From NCBI GenBank assembly GCA_002418205.1, contig DIDP01000039.1, positions 82,946 through 146,945 of the forward strand: a DNA stretch of 64,000 nt. Reading direction: 5' to 3'. Under the pieces are notes generated by a model that was given only the letters and a program-made list of their open reading frames with translations, did not search any database and was not told where the DNA came from. This DNA is from Anaerolineales bacterium UBA5797. Its GTDB lineage: Bacteria > Chloroflexota > Anaerolineae > Anaerolineales > Villigracilaceae. Positions 34,047 to 41,434 of the stretch are shown one piece after another. Both the position numbers and the translations under genes were made by a program. Numbering within the stretch: the first letter of the stretch is position 1; the number at the start of each line of letters is the position of its first letter.

Positions 34047-36338
34047 TTAGAACATCGGCTCCATTGCCATGGCAGGATGGTTGTGCGCCTCCAGCCAGGC
34101 AAGCAGGTCATCAACCGTCGTCACGTTGCGCTCGTCGGCGATCTTGTCGAGCAGGTCGGGGTCGCCCTCGCGTTCGCAGACGGTTTTGAATTCATCGTTC
34201 ATGGTCTGCTTCAGCACGGATGACATCCATACCACGCGCTTGAAGCCGCCATCGGCAGAGATGAACTTGGGGCTGATGAGGTAGAACTTGCCGACGCCCA
34301 TCACACCCGGGGTCTGCATCCCGCCGCCCGCGATGCCAGCCAGCGTGGAGAAGGTCATGCCCGCGGGGGTCATGGAGGTGTCCTCGCGCGAGACGACCAT
34401 CACGCCGTTGGCTTCGGGGATGAGCATGACGATGCACTCGAAACAGCCGCACGCCGTCATTGGGTTCTCCATGATGGAGTACATCGAGACTTCCTGCACC
34501 ACGCCGTGAGAACCGATCTTGGCGTAATCGTTCGTCCCCTCCCAGTAGCCCTTCCTGTCGTCCACGAGTTTGCCCAACTTGATCGGCTGGTTCGGTCCCG
34601 TGGGGTTGATGCTGAACGAGGCTTTGCAGTCCAGCCAGTTATACGCGCCGCATAGACCGAGCCGTTCAGGCGAAACCACGCAGACGTGGTTCGGCGCAAA
34701 GGACTGGCACAGCGTGCAGGAGTAGAACTCTTCCACTTTATTATCGGTCAGGTCGGCGAGACGTTTGTTGCGGAAGTCGTACGCGGCACGCGCCTTTTCC
34801 AGCCATTCGGCGTGCAGCGCGGGTTCGGTGATGACCGTGACCTGGACTTTGTCCACGATGGCGCCGAAATCTTCATGAAAGCGGGCATGGAGTATCTTGC
34901 CGAAGTGTTGAAGATTGAAGCCTTTATCAGCCGCATTGTTCGAGATGCGGATCCAGGCGATGTCGCGTTGACCGACGTGCTGGATTCCACTCGCGCCGTT
35001 GACGAAGTAATGGACCTGCCTCTCCAACACAGGCTCGAAGTCCTGCTGCATCTGCCTGCCCGCGACCTTGATAACAATGCCCAGATCCATGGAGCCTTGC
35101 GGCGGGATGGCGGAGAAATCAGGACCGATCACTTCGATCTTGCCGTCAGTGACTTCGTCCAATTTCGCCATGTGCAGGTATTCGAAGGCACGCGAGTGCT
35201 TGCCGCCGAATTCCACGCGCAGGTCCGCCTTGCGGACGACCTCGCCTTCAAAGGCGGAGCCGTACGGCACGGGCACGTCCACGTTCGAGACCTTGACCTT
35301 CACGCCGCGCACCTCGATGCATTTCTGAACGAGTTGTTCGGCGCGCTCGAGATCGTCCTTGCCTTCGATCTGGTTGAACGGCATCGAGACAACGTGTTCA
35401 TAGGTGGTCACGCCGGTGGGCAAAATTTCGGGAATGACTGTGTCCGCAATGACGGGGAAGCCGAAGTTGATCGCGCCCGCCGCGGCGGCATATTTGAGAT
35501 CATCCACTTCGCCGAGGGCGAGGACGAAGGCAAAGACGCGTTCCTTGTTGTAGAGCAGGATCTCGCGCGATTGACCGGGTTTGAGTCCGCCGAAGGTCAG
35601 GGCGGAGCGGGTGGCAAATCCCAGCGCGTAGATGGCAGAGATGGTGTCCGTGCCGAACGGTACGGTGTAGGTGTCGTAACCGAGTTCGACGCCTTCCTCC
35701 TGCAACTGATGGATGATGCTGCGTCCGTTGACGTTGCCCGAGAGGAAGGTCAATATGTTGCGGCGTTGCAGTTCGCGCACGATCTTGACCGCCACCTCGT
35801 TTGACTTCGCACACCCAACGATGGCGGCAAAACCCGGCATGCGACCGTCCACGAGTTGGATACCCCACGAGCGGAGTTGGATGTCGTCGATGGGACCGTT
35901 GAGATGTCCATCAAGATTCTTCCCGTCGCCGTTGCCGCCATCCGGGCTGGTGAAGGAGGTGCCGCCCGCGAGTTTGAATCCCGGCATGGGCTCAGGCTGA
36001 AGCCCATAAGCGAAGCGCACGGCTTCAATCGTCTCCGCCGCGAGAAGCGTCGCCATTCCCGAGTCCAGGGTCTCACCGAGGTAGGGAGTCCATTTTGCGA
36101 ATGCGGGGATCGGGTGGAGCATATCCCTTGCGTATTTGATGATGGGCTGAAGGTCGCCGAGTTTTTCAACGGCTTTGCCTGTCATGCCGAGGATGGTAGG
36201 GAGGTAGTACGCGGTGTTTGGGAACGAGACGGGCGTATCCGCGCCCTTCTCTTTCAGCACGCGGTTGAGCATTAATTCGGCTTCAGTGACCAGCGCGTTC
36301 GCGCCGCGCATCGCACGAGTGGCAATGTATTTTGACAT
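34047..36338 (-). CDS. acsB: Acetyl-CoA synthase (CODH/ACS beta subunit)
   Basis: The 763-residue protein is full-length bacterial ACS with its N-terminal CODH-binding domain (about 1-310), middle domain and C-terminal A-cluster domain. A-cluster ligands are visible: CTLCQSFAPNHVC, RLGLCGAYNWLDC and the CGCFEC motif that holds the distal nickel. VPFGTDTISAIYALGFA is also typical. It joins CO from CODH, the methyl group from AcsCD and CoA to make acetyl-CoA. AGGAGGCGAAC precedes the start. The N-terminal domain, missing in archaeal CdhC, shows this is the bacterial type. It lies 9 bases after acsA. Confidence 0.95.
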   Translation of the reverse strand: MSKYIATRAMRGANALVTEAELMLNRVLKEKGADTPVSFPNTAYYLPTILGMTGKAVEKLGDLQPIIKYARDMLHPIPAFAKWTPYLGETLDSGMATLLAAETIEAVRFAYGLQPEPMPGFKLAGGTSFTSPDGGNGDGKNLDGHLNGPIDDIQLRSWGIQLVDGRMPGFAAIVGCAKSNEVAVKIVRELQRRNILTFLSGNVNGRSIIHQLQEEGVELGYDTYTVPFGTDTISAIYALGFATRSALTFGGLKPGQSREILLYNKERVFAFVLALGEVDDLKYAAAAGAINFGFPVIADTVIPEILPTGVTTYEHVVSMPFNQIEGKDDLERAEQLVQKCIEVRGVKVKVSNVDVPVPYGSAFEGEVVRKADLRVEFGGKHSRAFEYLHMAKLDEVTDGKIEVIGPDFSAIPPQGSMDLGIVIKVAGRQMQQDFEPVLERQVHYFVNGASGIQHVGQRDIAWIRISNNAADKGFNLQHFGKILHARFHEDFGAIVDKVQVTVITEPALHAEWLEKARAAYDFRNKRLADLTDNKVEEFYSCTLCQSFAPNHVCVVSPERLGLCGAYNWLDCKASFSINPTGPNQPIKLGKLVDDRKGYWEGTNDYAKIGSHGVVQEVSMYSIMENPMTACGCFECIVMLIPEANGVMVVSREDTSMTPAGMTFSTLAGIAGGGMQTPGVMGVGKFYLISPKFISADGGFKRVVWMSSVLKQTMNDEFKTVCEREGDPDLLDKIADERNVTTVDDLLAWLEAHNHPAMAMEPMF

Positions 36339-36347
36339 GTTCGCCTC

Positions 36348-38366
36348 CTAGTCCGCCGCCAGCCCATAAATGGCTTCGCGCTTCTTCTCCAACGGCAGAG
36401 CCTCCAGTTCGTTCATCTTTGAATCGCCGCTGCGACCGAACTTGTTCGGGTCCCATTCTGGCAGGCCAAGCGCAGCGCGTTTCTTGTCGATATGCGCCAG
36501 TGTGGCTTCGATCATCTTCTGTGGGTCAGGGATGAACTCAAGTTTGCCGCCGTATAGTTTCTCCCAGCCCTCGCTGATGTAATGAAGCACCGCGTCGCTG
36601 TCGTTAACTCTTTCGGGCATGCCGCTGATCGGCGATGCACCGCCGAAGATGACGTATGCGCCTGACGCCACGCAGTATGTCGCGATCGCCAGCGCCTTCT
36701 CGCTCATCCATTCGGGCGCGAGACCCACGGCTGGGATCTGGTCGATGTCATCGCCCAGACCGCCCTCCTCGACCATTTGCGTCAGCACGGTCAGGATGCG
36801 GGTGTTGTCGACGCAGGAGCCCATATGGAGGACGGGCGGGATGCCAACGGTTTCGCAGACTTCCCTCAACCCGCTTCCGACTTCGGTCAGGCCTGCTTCC
36901 CCCAAAAGGAGTCCCAGCTTGCCCGCCGCGATCGCGCCGCACCCCGTCTGCACGACCAGCACATCCTGCTTGAGCAGTTCCTTCACGACAAGGTTGTGGA
37001 GGTAATCCTGCGAGGAGCGCGGATTGTTGCAACCCACGATCGCTGCCACGCCGCGGATGCGTCCCGTCATGATGGCATCATTGAGCGGACGGAACGAGGC
37101 GCGGTACGAGCCGCCCAGCATGTAGTTGATGTATTCATGCGAAAAGCCGGGGATGACACTTTCCTTGATCTGCGGAATTCTCACCTTGGCGGATTCGCGG
37201 TTCTTGAAATTATCAATCGCCACTTTCAATATTTGCTTGGCAATTGTCAGCGCCTTGTGTTCATCGAACTCAATGTGAGTCGCCCCCGTGATCTTGACCT
37301 TCGGCGAAGTGGTGATGATCGCCGTATGGAAGTTCTGCGCCAGACCCACCAACGCCTGCATGATGCACTGCACATCCACCACCATCGCCTCGACCGCGCC
37401 GGTCATGATGGATAACTCTTGATGCAGGAAGTTGCCCGCCGCCGGGATGCCCTGCCGCATGAGGATTTCGTTCGCGGTACAGCAGATGCCTGAAAGGTTC
37501 ACGCCGTGCGCGCCTGCCGCCTTGGCATAGGCGATGATGTCGGGCGATTGTGAAGCCGCAACCAGCATCTCGCTCATGGAGGGTTCGTGCCCATGTACGA
37601 CCACGTTGACCATGTCTTCTTTAATAACGCCGAGGTTGGCTTCGCCCAACACCGGGGCAGGCGTGCCGAACAGGATGTCCGAGATGTCCGTGGCGATCAT
37701 CGAGCCGCCCCACCCGTCTGCCAGCGCCGTACGGATGGCATGATTCAGAATATGTGCAGGTTCCTGATCGTCGCCGATATGGGTGCGGTGTAACGCCTCC
37801 ACCACTTCACGGTCCACGCCGCGCGGCCAGACCTTTTGTTCGCGCCAGAGCTGCTGTCGCTTCTTCGGCGCACGGATGGCCGGTACCACCTCGCCACGCT
37901 GTTGACCGAACTGTGAAATGTACAGGTCAGCGAGGTCGTTCGCAATTTCCTCAGGTGAGCGTCCTTCCACCTTGATGTCGTACTTCGAGGCGACGATCCG
38001 CAGCTTGGCGACATCGCGAATCGAATACCCTTCCGCCTCTCCATTGGCTGTGGCCTTGAGAAGGAATGCCATATCCCGTCCATGATCGGAATGCGCCGCA
38101 CCGCCCGCCGCGATGGCGCGCGTCAGGTTGCGCGCCTGGATGGTATCCAGTGTCGCACCGCACACGCCCACGTCGCCGCTCTTGGTTAAACGACACGGTC
38201 CCATACCGCATTGTTTACAGCACATGCCTGCGCCGCCAATGTTGCATGGGACCATGTTATCGGCTCGGGTGAACGCCGTGCCGATACCCAGTTCCTCCGC
38301 GCGGATCAGCATCTGCTGTGCGGCGGGGTCGGTCGAATAGTCCTTGATCTCGCGCTTCTTAGCCAT
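36348..38366 (-). CDS. acsA: Carbon monoxide dehydrogenase catalytic subunit
   Basis: The start at 38366 follows GAGGAGGCGAACA; an ATG five codons upstream has none. At 672 residues it matches acetogen AcsA. D- and B-cluster Cys are in IGGAGMCCKQCGMGPCRL. C-cluster ligands appear in VVVHGHEPSMSEM (His), GICCTANEIL, VDVQCIMQAL, QTGCGAIAAG, GSCVDNTRI and ATYCVASGAYV. It reduces CO2 to CO and passes CO through the internal tunnel to ACS. Its first codons overlap the stop of the HMA-like gene by 8 bases. CooC-type ATPases for nickel loading are divergent. Confidence 0.95.
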   Translation of the reverse strand: MAKKREIKDYSTDPAAQQMLIRAEELGIGTAFTRADNMVPCNIGGAGMCCKQCGMGPCRLTKSGDVGVCGATLDTIQARNLTRAIAAGGAAHSDHGRDMAFLLKATANGEAEGYSIRDVAKLRIVASKYDIKVEGRSPEEIANDLADLYISQFGQQRGEVVPAIRAPKKRQQLWREQKVWPRGVDREVVEALHRTHIGDDQEPAHILNHAIRTALADGWGGSMIATDISDILFGTPAPVLGEANLGVIKEDMVNVVVHGHEPSMSEMLVAASQSPDIIAYAKAAGAHGVNLSGICCTANEILMRQGIPAAGNFLHQELSIMTGAVEAMVVDVQCIMQALVGLAQNFHTAIITTSPKVKITGATHIEFDEHKALTIAKQILKVAIDNFKNRESAKVRIPQIKESVIPGFSHEYINYMLGGSYRASFRPLNDAIMTGRIRGVAAIVGCNNPRSSQDYLHNLVVKELLKQDVLVVQTGCGAIAAGKLGLLLGEAGLTEVGSGLREVCETVGIPPVLHMGSCVDNTRILTVLTQMVEEGGLGDDIDQIPAVGLAPEWMSEKALAIATYCVASGAYVIFGGASPISGMPERVNDSDAVLHYISEGWEKLYGGKLEFIPDPQKMIEATLAHIDKKRAALGLPEWDPNKFGRSGDSKMNELEALPLEKKREAIYGLAAD

Positions 38367-38760
38367 TGTTCGCCTCCTCATCCATCTTGATGCCGCCGAT
38401 GCCCGGGCAATACCAGAGCGGTCTTCCGTTGTAGTTCACCTTTTGCGCAAAACTGATCGTATGCTTGATGGTCTCGTACGTGGTGGTGTGACGGAAAAAG
38501 GGTCTCTGACCATCGCCCTGTTGTGCTGCAACCCCCATTTCGGCGGGCACCGACCATTCGCTGAGATAACCGGATTCGTCCAGTTTCACAGCGATTTCAA
38601 GATCGTTGATCTTGGACTCGTCGTACATCACTTCGATGGTCTGAAAGGCACTGCTTGCATACACATCAACAACCCCCTCCAACCCCAGCAAAATTCGCCT
38701 CACCTCCGTGACATGATGATCGCCATAGAGCGCAGGCGCTTCAAAGGTCTTTGTCTTCAT
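38359..38760 (-). CDS. HMA-like protein without metal-binding Cys, first gene of the acs operon
   Basis: The start at 38760 follows GGAGGTGTCTC. The 133-residue protein starts with a ferredoxin-like fold of the heavy-metal-associated type (HHVTEVRRILLGLEGVVDVY, then QTIEVMYDESKINDLEIAVK), but the CxxC that binds copper in HMA domains is absent; the position reads YGDHHV, with two histidines. The C-terminal part (YNGRPLWYCPGIGG) has one Cys and no family I know. It overlaps acsA by 8 bases and so is coupled to it. A nickel-handling or assembly role for CODH is possible but unproven. Confidence 0.75.
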   Translation of the reverse strand: MKTKTFEAPALYGDHHVTEVRRILLGLEGVVDVYASSAFQTIEVMYDESKINDLEIAVKLDESGYLSEWSVPAEMGVAAQQGDGQRPFFRHTTTYETIKHTISFAQKVNYNGRPLWYCPGIGGIKMDEEANNG

Positions 38761-38839
38761 GAGACACCTCCATGAGAATGGTTGGAACGATGACTCCTGC
38801 GAAGACACCTCTAAAGGTATAGACTCTTCCTTGTGTTTA

Positions 38840-38845
38840 TTCTAG
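38840..38845 (-). promoter_or_regulatory. Candidate -10 box of the acs operon
   Basis: TAGAAT on the minus strand, 80 bases before the start of the first gene. No good -35 hexamer stands at the right distance. The call rests on position and on the same TAGAAT box occurring at several other gene starts in the window. Confidence 0.4.
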
Positions 38846-38941
38846 CATCTTGGTTGGGAAGTAAATTGTGAATATTGTCATTAGAAAATCTGATAAATGT
38901 ACCCAACACGGGTATCATTCGATTATTCATCGGTGAATGTA

Positions 38942-38947
38942 TATAAT
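38942..38947 (+). promoter_or_regulatory. Candidate -10 box of the DUF3786 gene
   Basis: A perfect TATAAT 17 bases before the ATG at 38965, so the transcript would have almost no leader beyond the ribosome site. The -35 region is weak. It is divergent from the acs operon promoter about 100 bases away, so a shared regulator could control both. Confidence 0.45.
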
Positions 38948-38964
38948 GGACATTGGAGGTAACA

Positions 38965-39618
38965 ATGTCCGATATTCGCAGGGATTGGAAACCGTCCCGC
39001 GGGCAGACTTCCGCTGATCAATTGGCGGGCCGCGTGGAGGAGCTAAGGTCAACGCTTCGGGTCCGGGACCCGGAACTGGTCGCCGCGCGAAGCGGTTCAT
39101 CCTGGCTGAGGCTTGGTCCCGACCGCGGCGAATTGCATCTTCCGTTGTGGGGAAATATCTGTATCTTTTCCTTCCCGGAATTGATGGGATACACCAATCA
39201 CGATGATCGCCTCTCCGATTTTCAACAAGCCTTGTTGCTCTATTATCTCCTCACCGCCGATGGCGCGCCTTTGACAGATCATTGGATCTCGTTTGCCGAC
39301 CTGCCTGATGGACGCACCTATAACGCCGCGTTCCAGGGTTACAGCGGGGACGAGATCGTGAAGACGTTCGGCTTGAATCTGAATGGCTTCAAATCTGCGT
39401 GCGACAAGGCAGGAGGCATACCTGTTGAATGGGGGAGCGCTTCATTTGTGTTTCAGGCGTTGCCGCGCCTGCCGTTGATGGTCACTTATTGGCTCGGCGA
39501 CGAGGATTTCCCCTCAGCGTGCAAAATAATGTTCGATGAGTCTGCAAGCCATTATCTGCCGATCGATGCCTGCGCCATTCTGGGGGGCATGGTGGCGAAG
39601 AAAATAATTCATTCTTAA
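38965..39618 (+). CDS. DUF3786 family protein
   Basis: The start at 38965 follows GGAGGTAACA. The 217-residue protein matches DUF3786, often found in genomes with corrinoid or Wood-Ljungdahl enzymes. Conserved blocks are LWGNICIFSFPELMGY, LLLYYLLTADGAPLTDHWIS, ADLPDGRTYNAAFQGYSG, and LPLMVTYWLGDEDFPSACKI with FDESASHYLPIDACAILGG. It is soluble. Biochemical function is unknown. Its place, divergent from acsA and upstream of two CooC genes, supports a role in CODH/ACS assembly or corrinoid handling. Confidence 0.85.
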   Translation: MSDIRRDWKPSRGQTSADQLAGRVEELRSTLRVRDPELVAARSGSSWLRLGPDRGELHLPLWGNICIFSFPELMGYTNHDDRLSDFQQALLLYYLLTADGAPLTDHWISFADLPDGRTYNAAFQGYSGDEIVKTFGLNLNGFKSACDKAGGIPVEWGSASFVFQALPRLPLMVTYWLGDEDFPSACKIMFDESASHYLPIDACAILGGMVAKKIIHS

Positions 39619-39668
39619 TCCGTCTAAATCGAGGAATTCTGTCACTATTCTGCGGGATGGGGAAACTG

Positions 39669-39674
39669 TAGAAT
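39669..39674 (+). promoter_or_regulatory. Candidate -10 box of the cooC pair
   Basis: TAGAAT 20 bases before the ATG at 39695; weak -35. May allow expression of the two ATPases apart from the DUF3786 gene. Confidence 0.35.
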
Positions 39675-39694
39675 ATTCATGACAGGAGTGCAAT

Positions 39695-40486
39695 ATGAAA
39701 CTTGCGATCACTGGCAAAGGCGGCGTGGGCAAGACCACGCTCACCGCGTTGATGGCTCAAGCCTATGCAGACATGGGACGCCAGGTGCTGGCGGTGGATG
39801 CGGACCCGTCTCCATGCCTGGCGGGGGCGTTGGGATTCCCCGACGAACTGCGCGAGGAACTCAAGCCCATCGCTGAAATGGACGCTCTGATCGAGGAACG
39901 CACCGGCGCCAAGCCCGGCACCGTGGGCGGATTCTTCACCCTCAATCCGCGCGTGGACGATATCCCCGAACGTTTCAGTGTCCTGCATCGCGGTGTGCGT
40001 TTGCTTGAAATGGGCAGCGTGGACCTGGGCGGTTCAGGCTGCATCTGTCCTGAATCAGCGATGCTGAAAACGCTCTTCACCCATCTGCTCTTCCGCGACG
40101 ATGACATCCTCCTGCTCGACATGTACGCCGGTGTGGAGCACCTCGGCCGCGCCACGGTGGATTTTGTGGATGCCATGCTGGTCGTTGTGGAACCGACGCG
40201 GCGCAGTCTCGGTACGGCAAAGCAGATCAGAAAACTGGCAAATGATATCGGCTTGTTGCGTTTGTATCTTGTCGGGAACAAGGTCCGAAATGAGGACGAA
40301 GCCAGATTCCTGGAAAACACAACGCCTGATATCCCGTTGATCGGTTATCTTCCTGCCGATATGAAAGTGCAGGAGGCGGATCGACTCGGTATTCCAGTTT
40401 ACGATCATGTGGAAAGTTTGAAAACCTCGGCAAGACAGATCATTGATGAGATCACGAGGTTGACAGCCGACGAGGTGATCGAATGA
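39695..40486 (+). CDS. cooC: CooC-type nickel-insertion ATPase, copy 1
   Basis: The 263-residue SIMIBI-class P-loop protein starts KLAITGKGGVGKTTLTALMA (deviant Walker A with signature Lys) and has AVDADPSPCLAGALG, a Walker B-like DDILLLDMYAGVEHLGRATV, and GSGCICPESAML with the C-x-C that binds nickel at the dimer interface. CooC/AcsF loads nickel into CODH or ACS in an ATP-dependent way. ACAGGAGTGCAAT precedes the start. It overlaps the next CooC gene by four bases. Confidence 0.9.
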   Translation: MKLAITGKGGVGKTTLTALMAQAYADMGRQVLAVDADPSPCLAGALGFPDELREELKPIAEMDALIEERTGAKPGTVGGFFTLNPRVDDIPERFSVLHRGVRLLEMGSVDLGGSGCICPESAMLKTLFTHLLFRDDDILLLDMYAGVEHLGRATVDFVDAMLVVVEPTRRSLGTAKQIRKLANDIGLLRLYLVGNKVRNEDEARFLENTTPDIPLIGYLPADMKVQEADRLGIPVYDHVESLKTSARQIIDEITRLTADEVIE

Positions 40487-41271
40487 GCACCACAATTGCG
40501 CTCGCAGGCAAGGGTGGCGTGGGCAAGACGACCACCGCAGGCATGATCATCAAATATCTTGCCAAGAACCAAACGGGCAGCATTCTCGCCATCGATGCCG
40601 ATCCCTCCTCCAACCTGAACATGGTGTTGGGTCTCGACCTAGAATGGACCGTCGGCGACATCCGCGAGGACATGCTGGAACAGGTCAAAACATCACTTGC
40701 GCAGGGCGGCGCGGCGATGGGCGCGCTCCCCGGCGGAGTCAACAAACGCGATTATCTGGATTACCAGATCCGTTCCTCGCTTGCCGAAGGCTCACGTTTT
40801 GATCTCATCGCAATGGGCAGAGGCGAGGGACCGGGCTGTTATTGCGCGGTCAACCACAACCTGCGCGAAGTGATCGATGGGTTGAGCAAACATTACGCGT
40901 ATGTTGTGATCGATAATGAAGCAGGCATGGAACATCTCTCGCGCCGTACCACGCGCGATGTCCAGCACCTGTTCATCGTCAGCGACCCCACCCAGCGCGG
41001 ACTGGTCGCGGCGCAGCGCATTGCCGATATGCGCAGGGAACTCGGGATCAATATCGAAAACGCCTGGCTTATCATCAATCGCTTGCATGGTGAGATGCCC
41101 GCTGAACTTAAAGCATTCACCGACAAAATGGATGTGCCCCTGCTCGGCACGATTCCGGCTGATGATGAAATGTCTGCATTTGAATTCTCCGGCCGTCCAT
41201 TGGTGGAGTTGGGGGATGAGTCGCCTGTCTACAAGACCGTTGAAGAGATGATGCGCCGGGTTCTGAAATAG
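40483..41271 (+). CDS. cooC: CooC-type nickel-insertion ATPase, copy 2
   Basis: This 262-residue paralogue of the preceding gene has TTIALAGKGGVGKTTTAGMI, AIDADPSSNLNMVLG, MGRGEGPGCYCAVNHNLR (C-x-C nickel site) and YVVIDNEAGMEHLSRRTT. Two CooC proteins fit two nickel enzymes: one could serve CODH (C-cluster) and one ACS (A-cluster), as proposed for CooC and AcsF in acetogens. Which is which cannot be told by eye. ATGA overlap shows coupling to copy 1. Confidence 0.9.
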   Translation: MSTTIALAGKGGVGKTTTAGMIIKYLAKNQTGSILAIDADPSSNLNMVLGLDLEWTVGDIREDMLEQVKTSLAQGGAAMGALPGGVNKRDYLDYQIRSSLAEGSRFDLIAMGRGEGPGCYCAVNHNLREVIDGLSKHYAYVVIDNEAGMEHLSRRTTRDVQHLFIVSDPTQRGLVAAQRIADMRRELGINIENAWLIINRLHGEMPAELKAFTDKMDVPLLGTIPADDEMSAFEFSGRPLVELGDESPVYKTVEEMMRRVLK

Positions 41272-41409
41272 AACCTGCTCAATTTGGATCACTGCCTCCG
41301 CATTAATTGAGCCGGTCCGTGAGATTGGTTCCTGCAACTGCAAAGGCCGGATTACATCTGTCTGGAATTTTAAGATGCTTGTTAGTAGGCTTGGGAATAC
41401 GCGGGATGC

Positions 41410-41415
41410 TAGAAT
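41410..41415 (+). promoter_or_regulatory. Candidate -10 box of the PAS kinase operon
   Basis: TAGAAT 20 bases before the ATG at 41435, with poor -35 match. Confidence 0.35.
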
Positions 41416-41434
41416 AACTTGAGGTCACGAAAGC

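Noticed and set aside
34686..35804. 372-codon open frame on the plus strand
   Set aside because: Mirror of acsB on the other strand; no family features.
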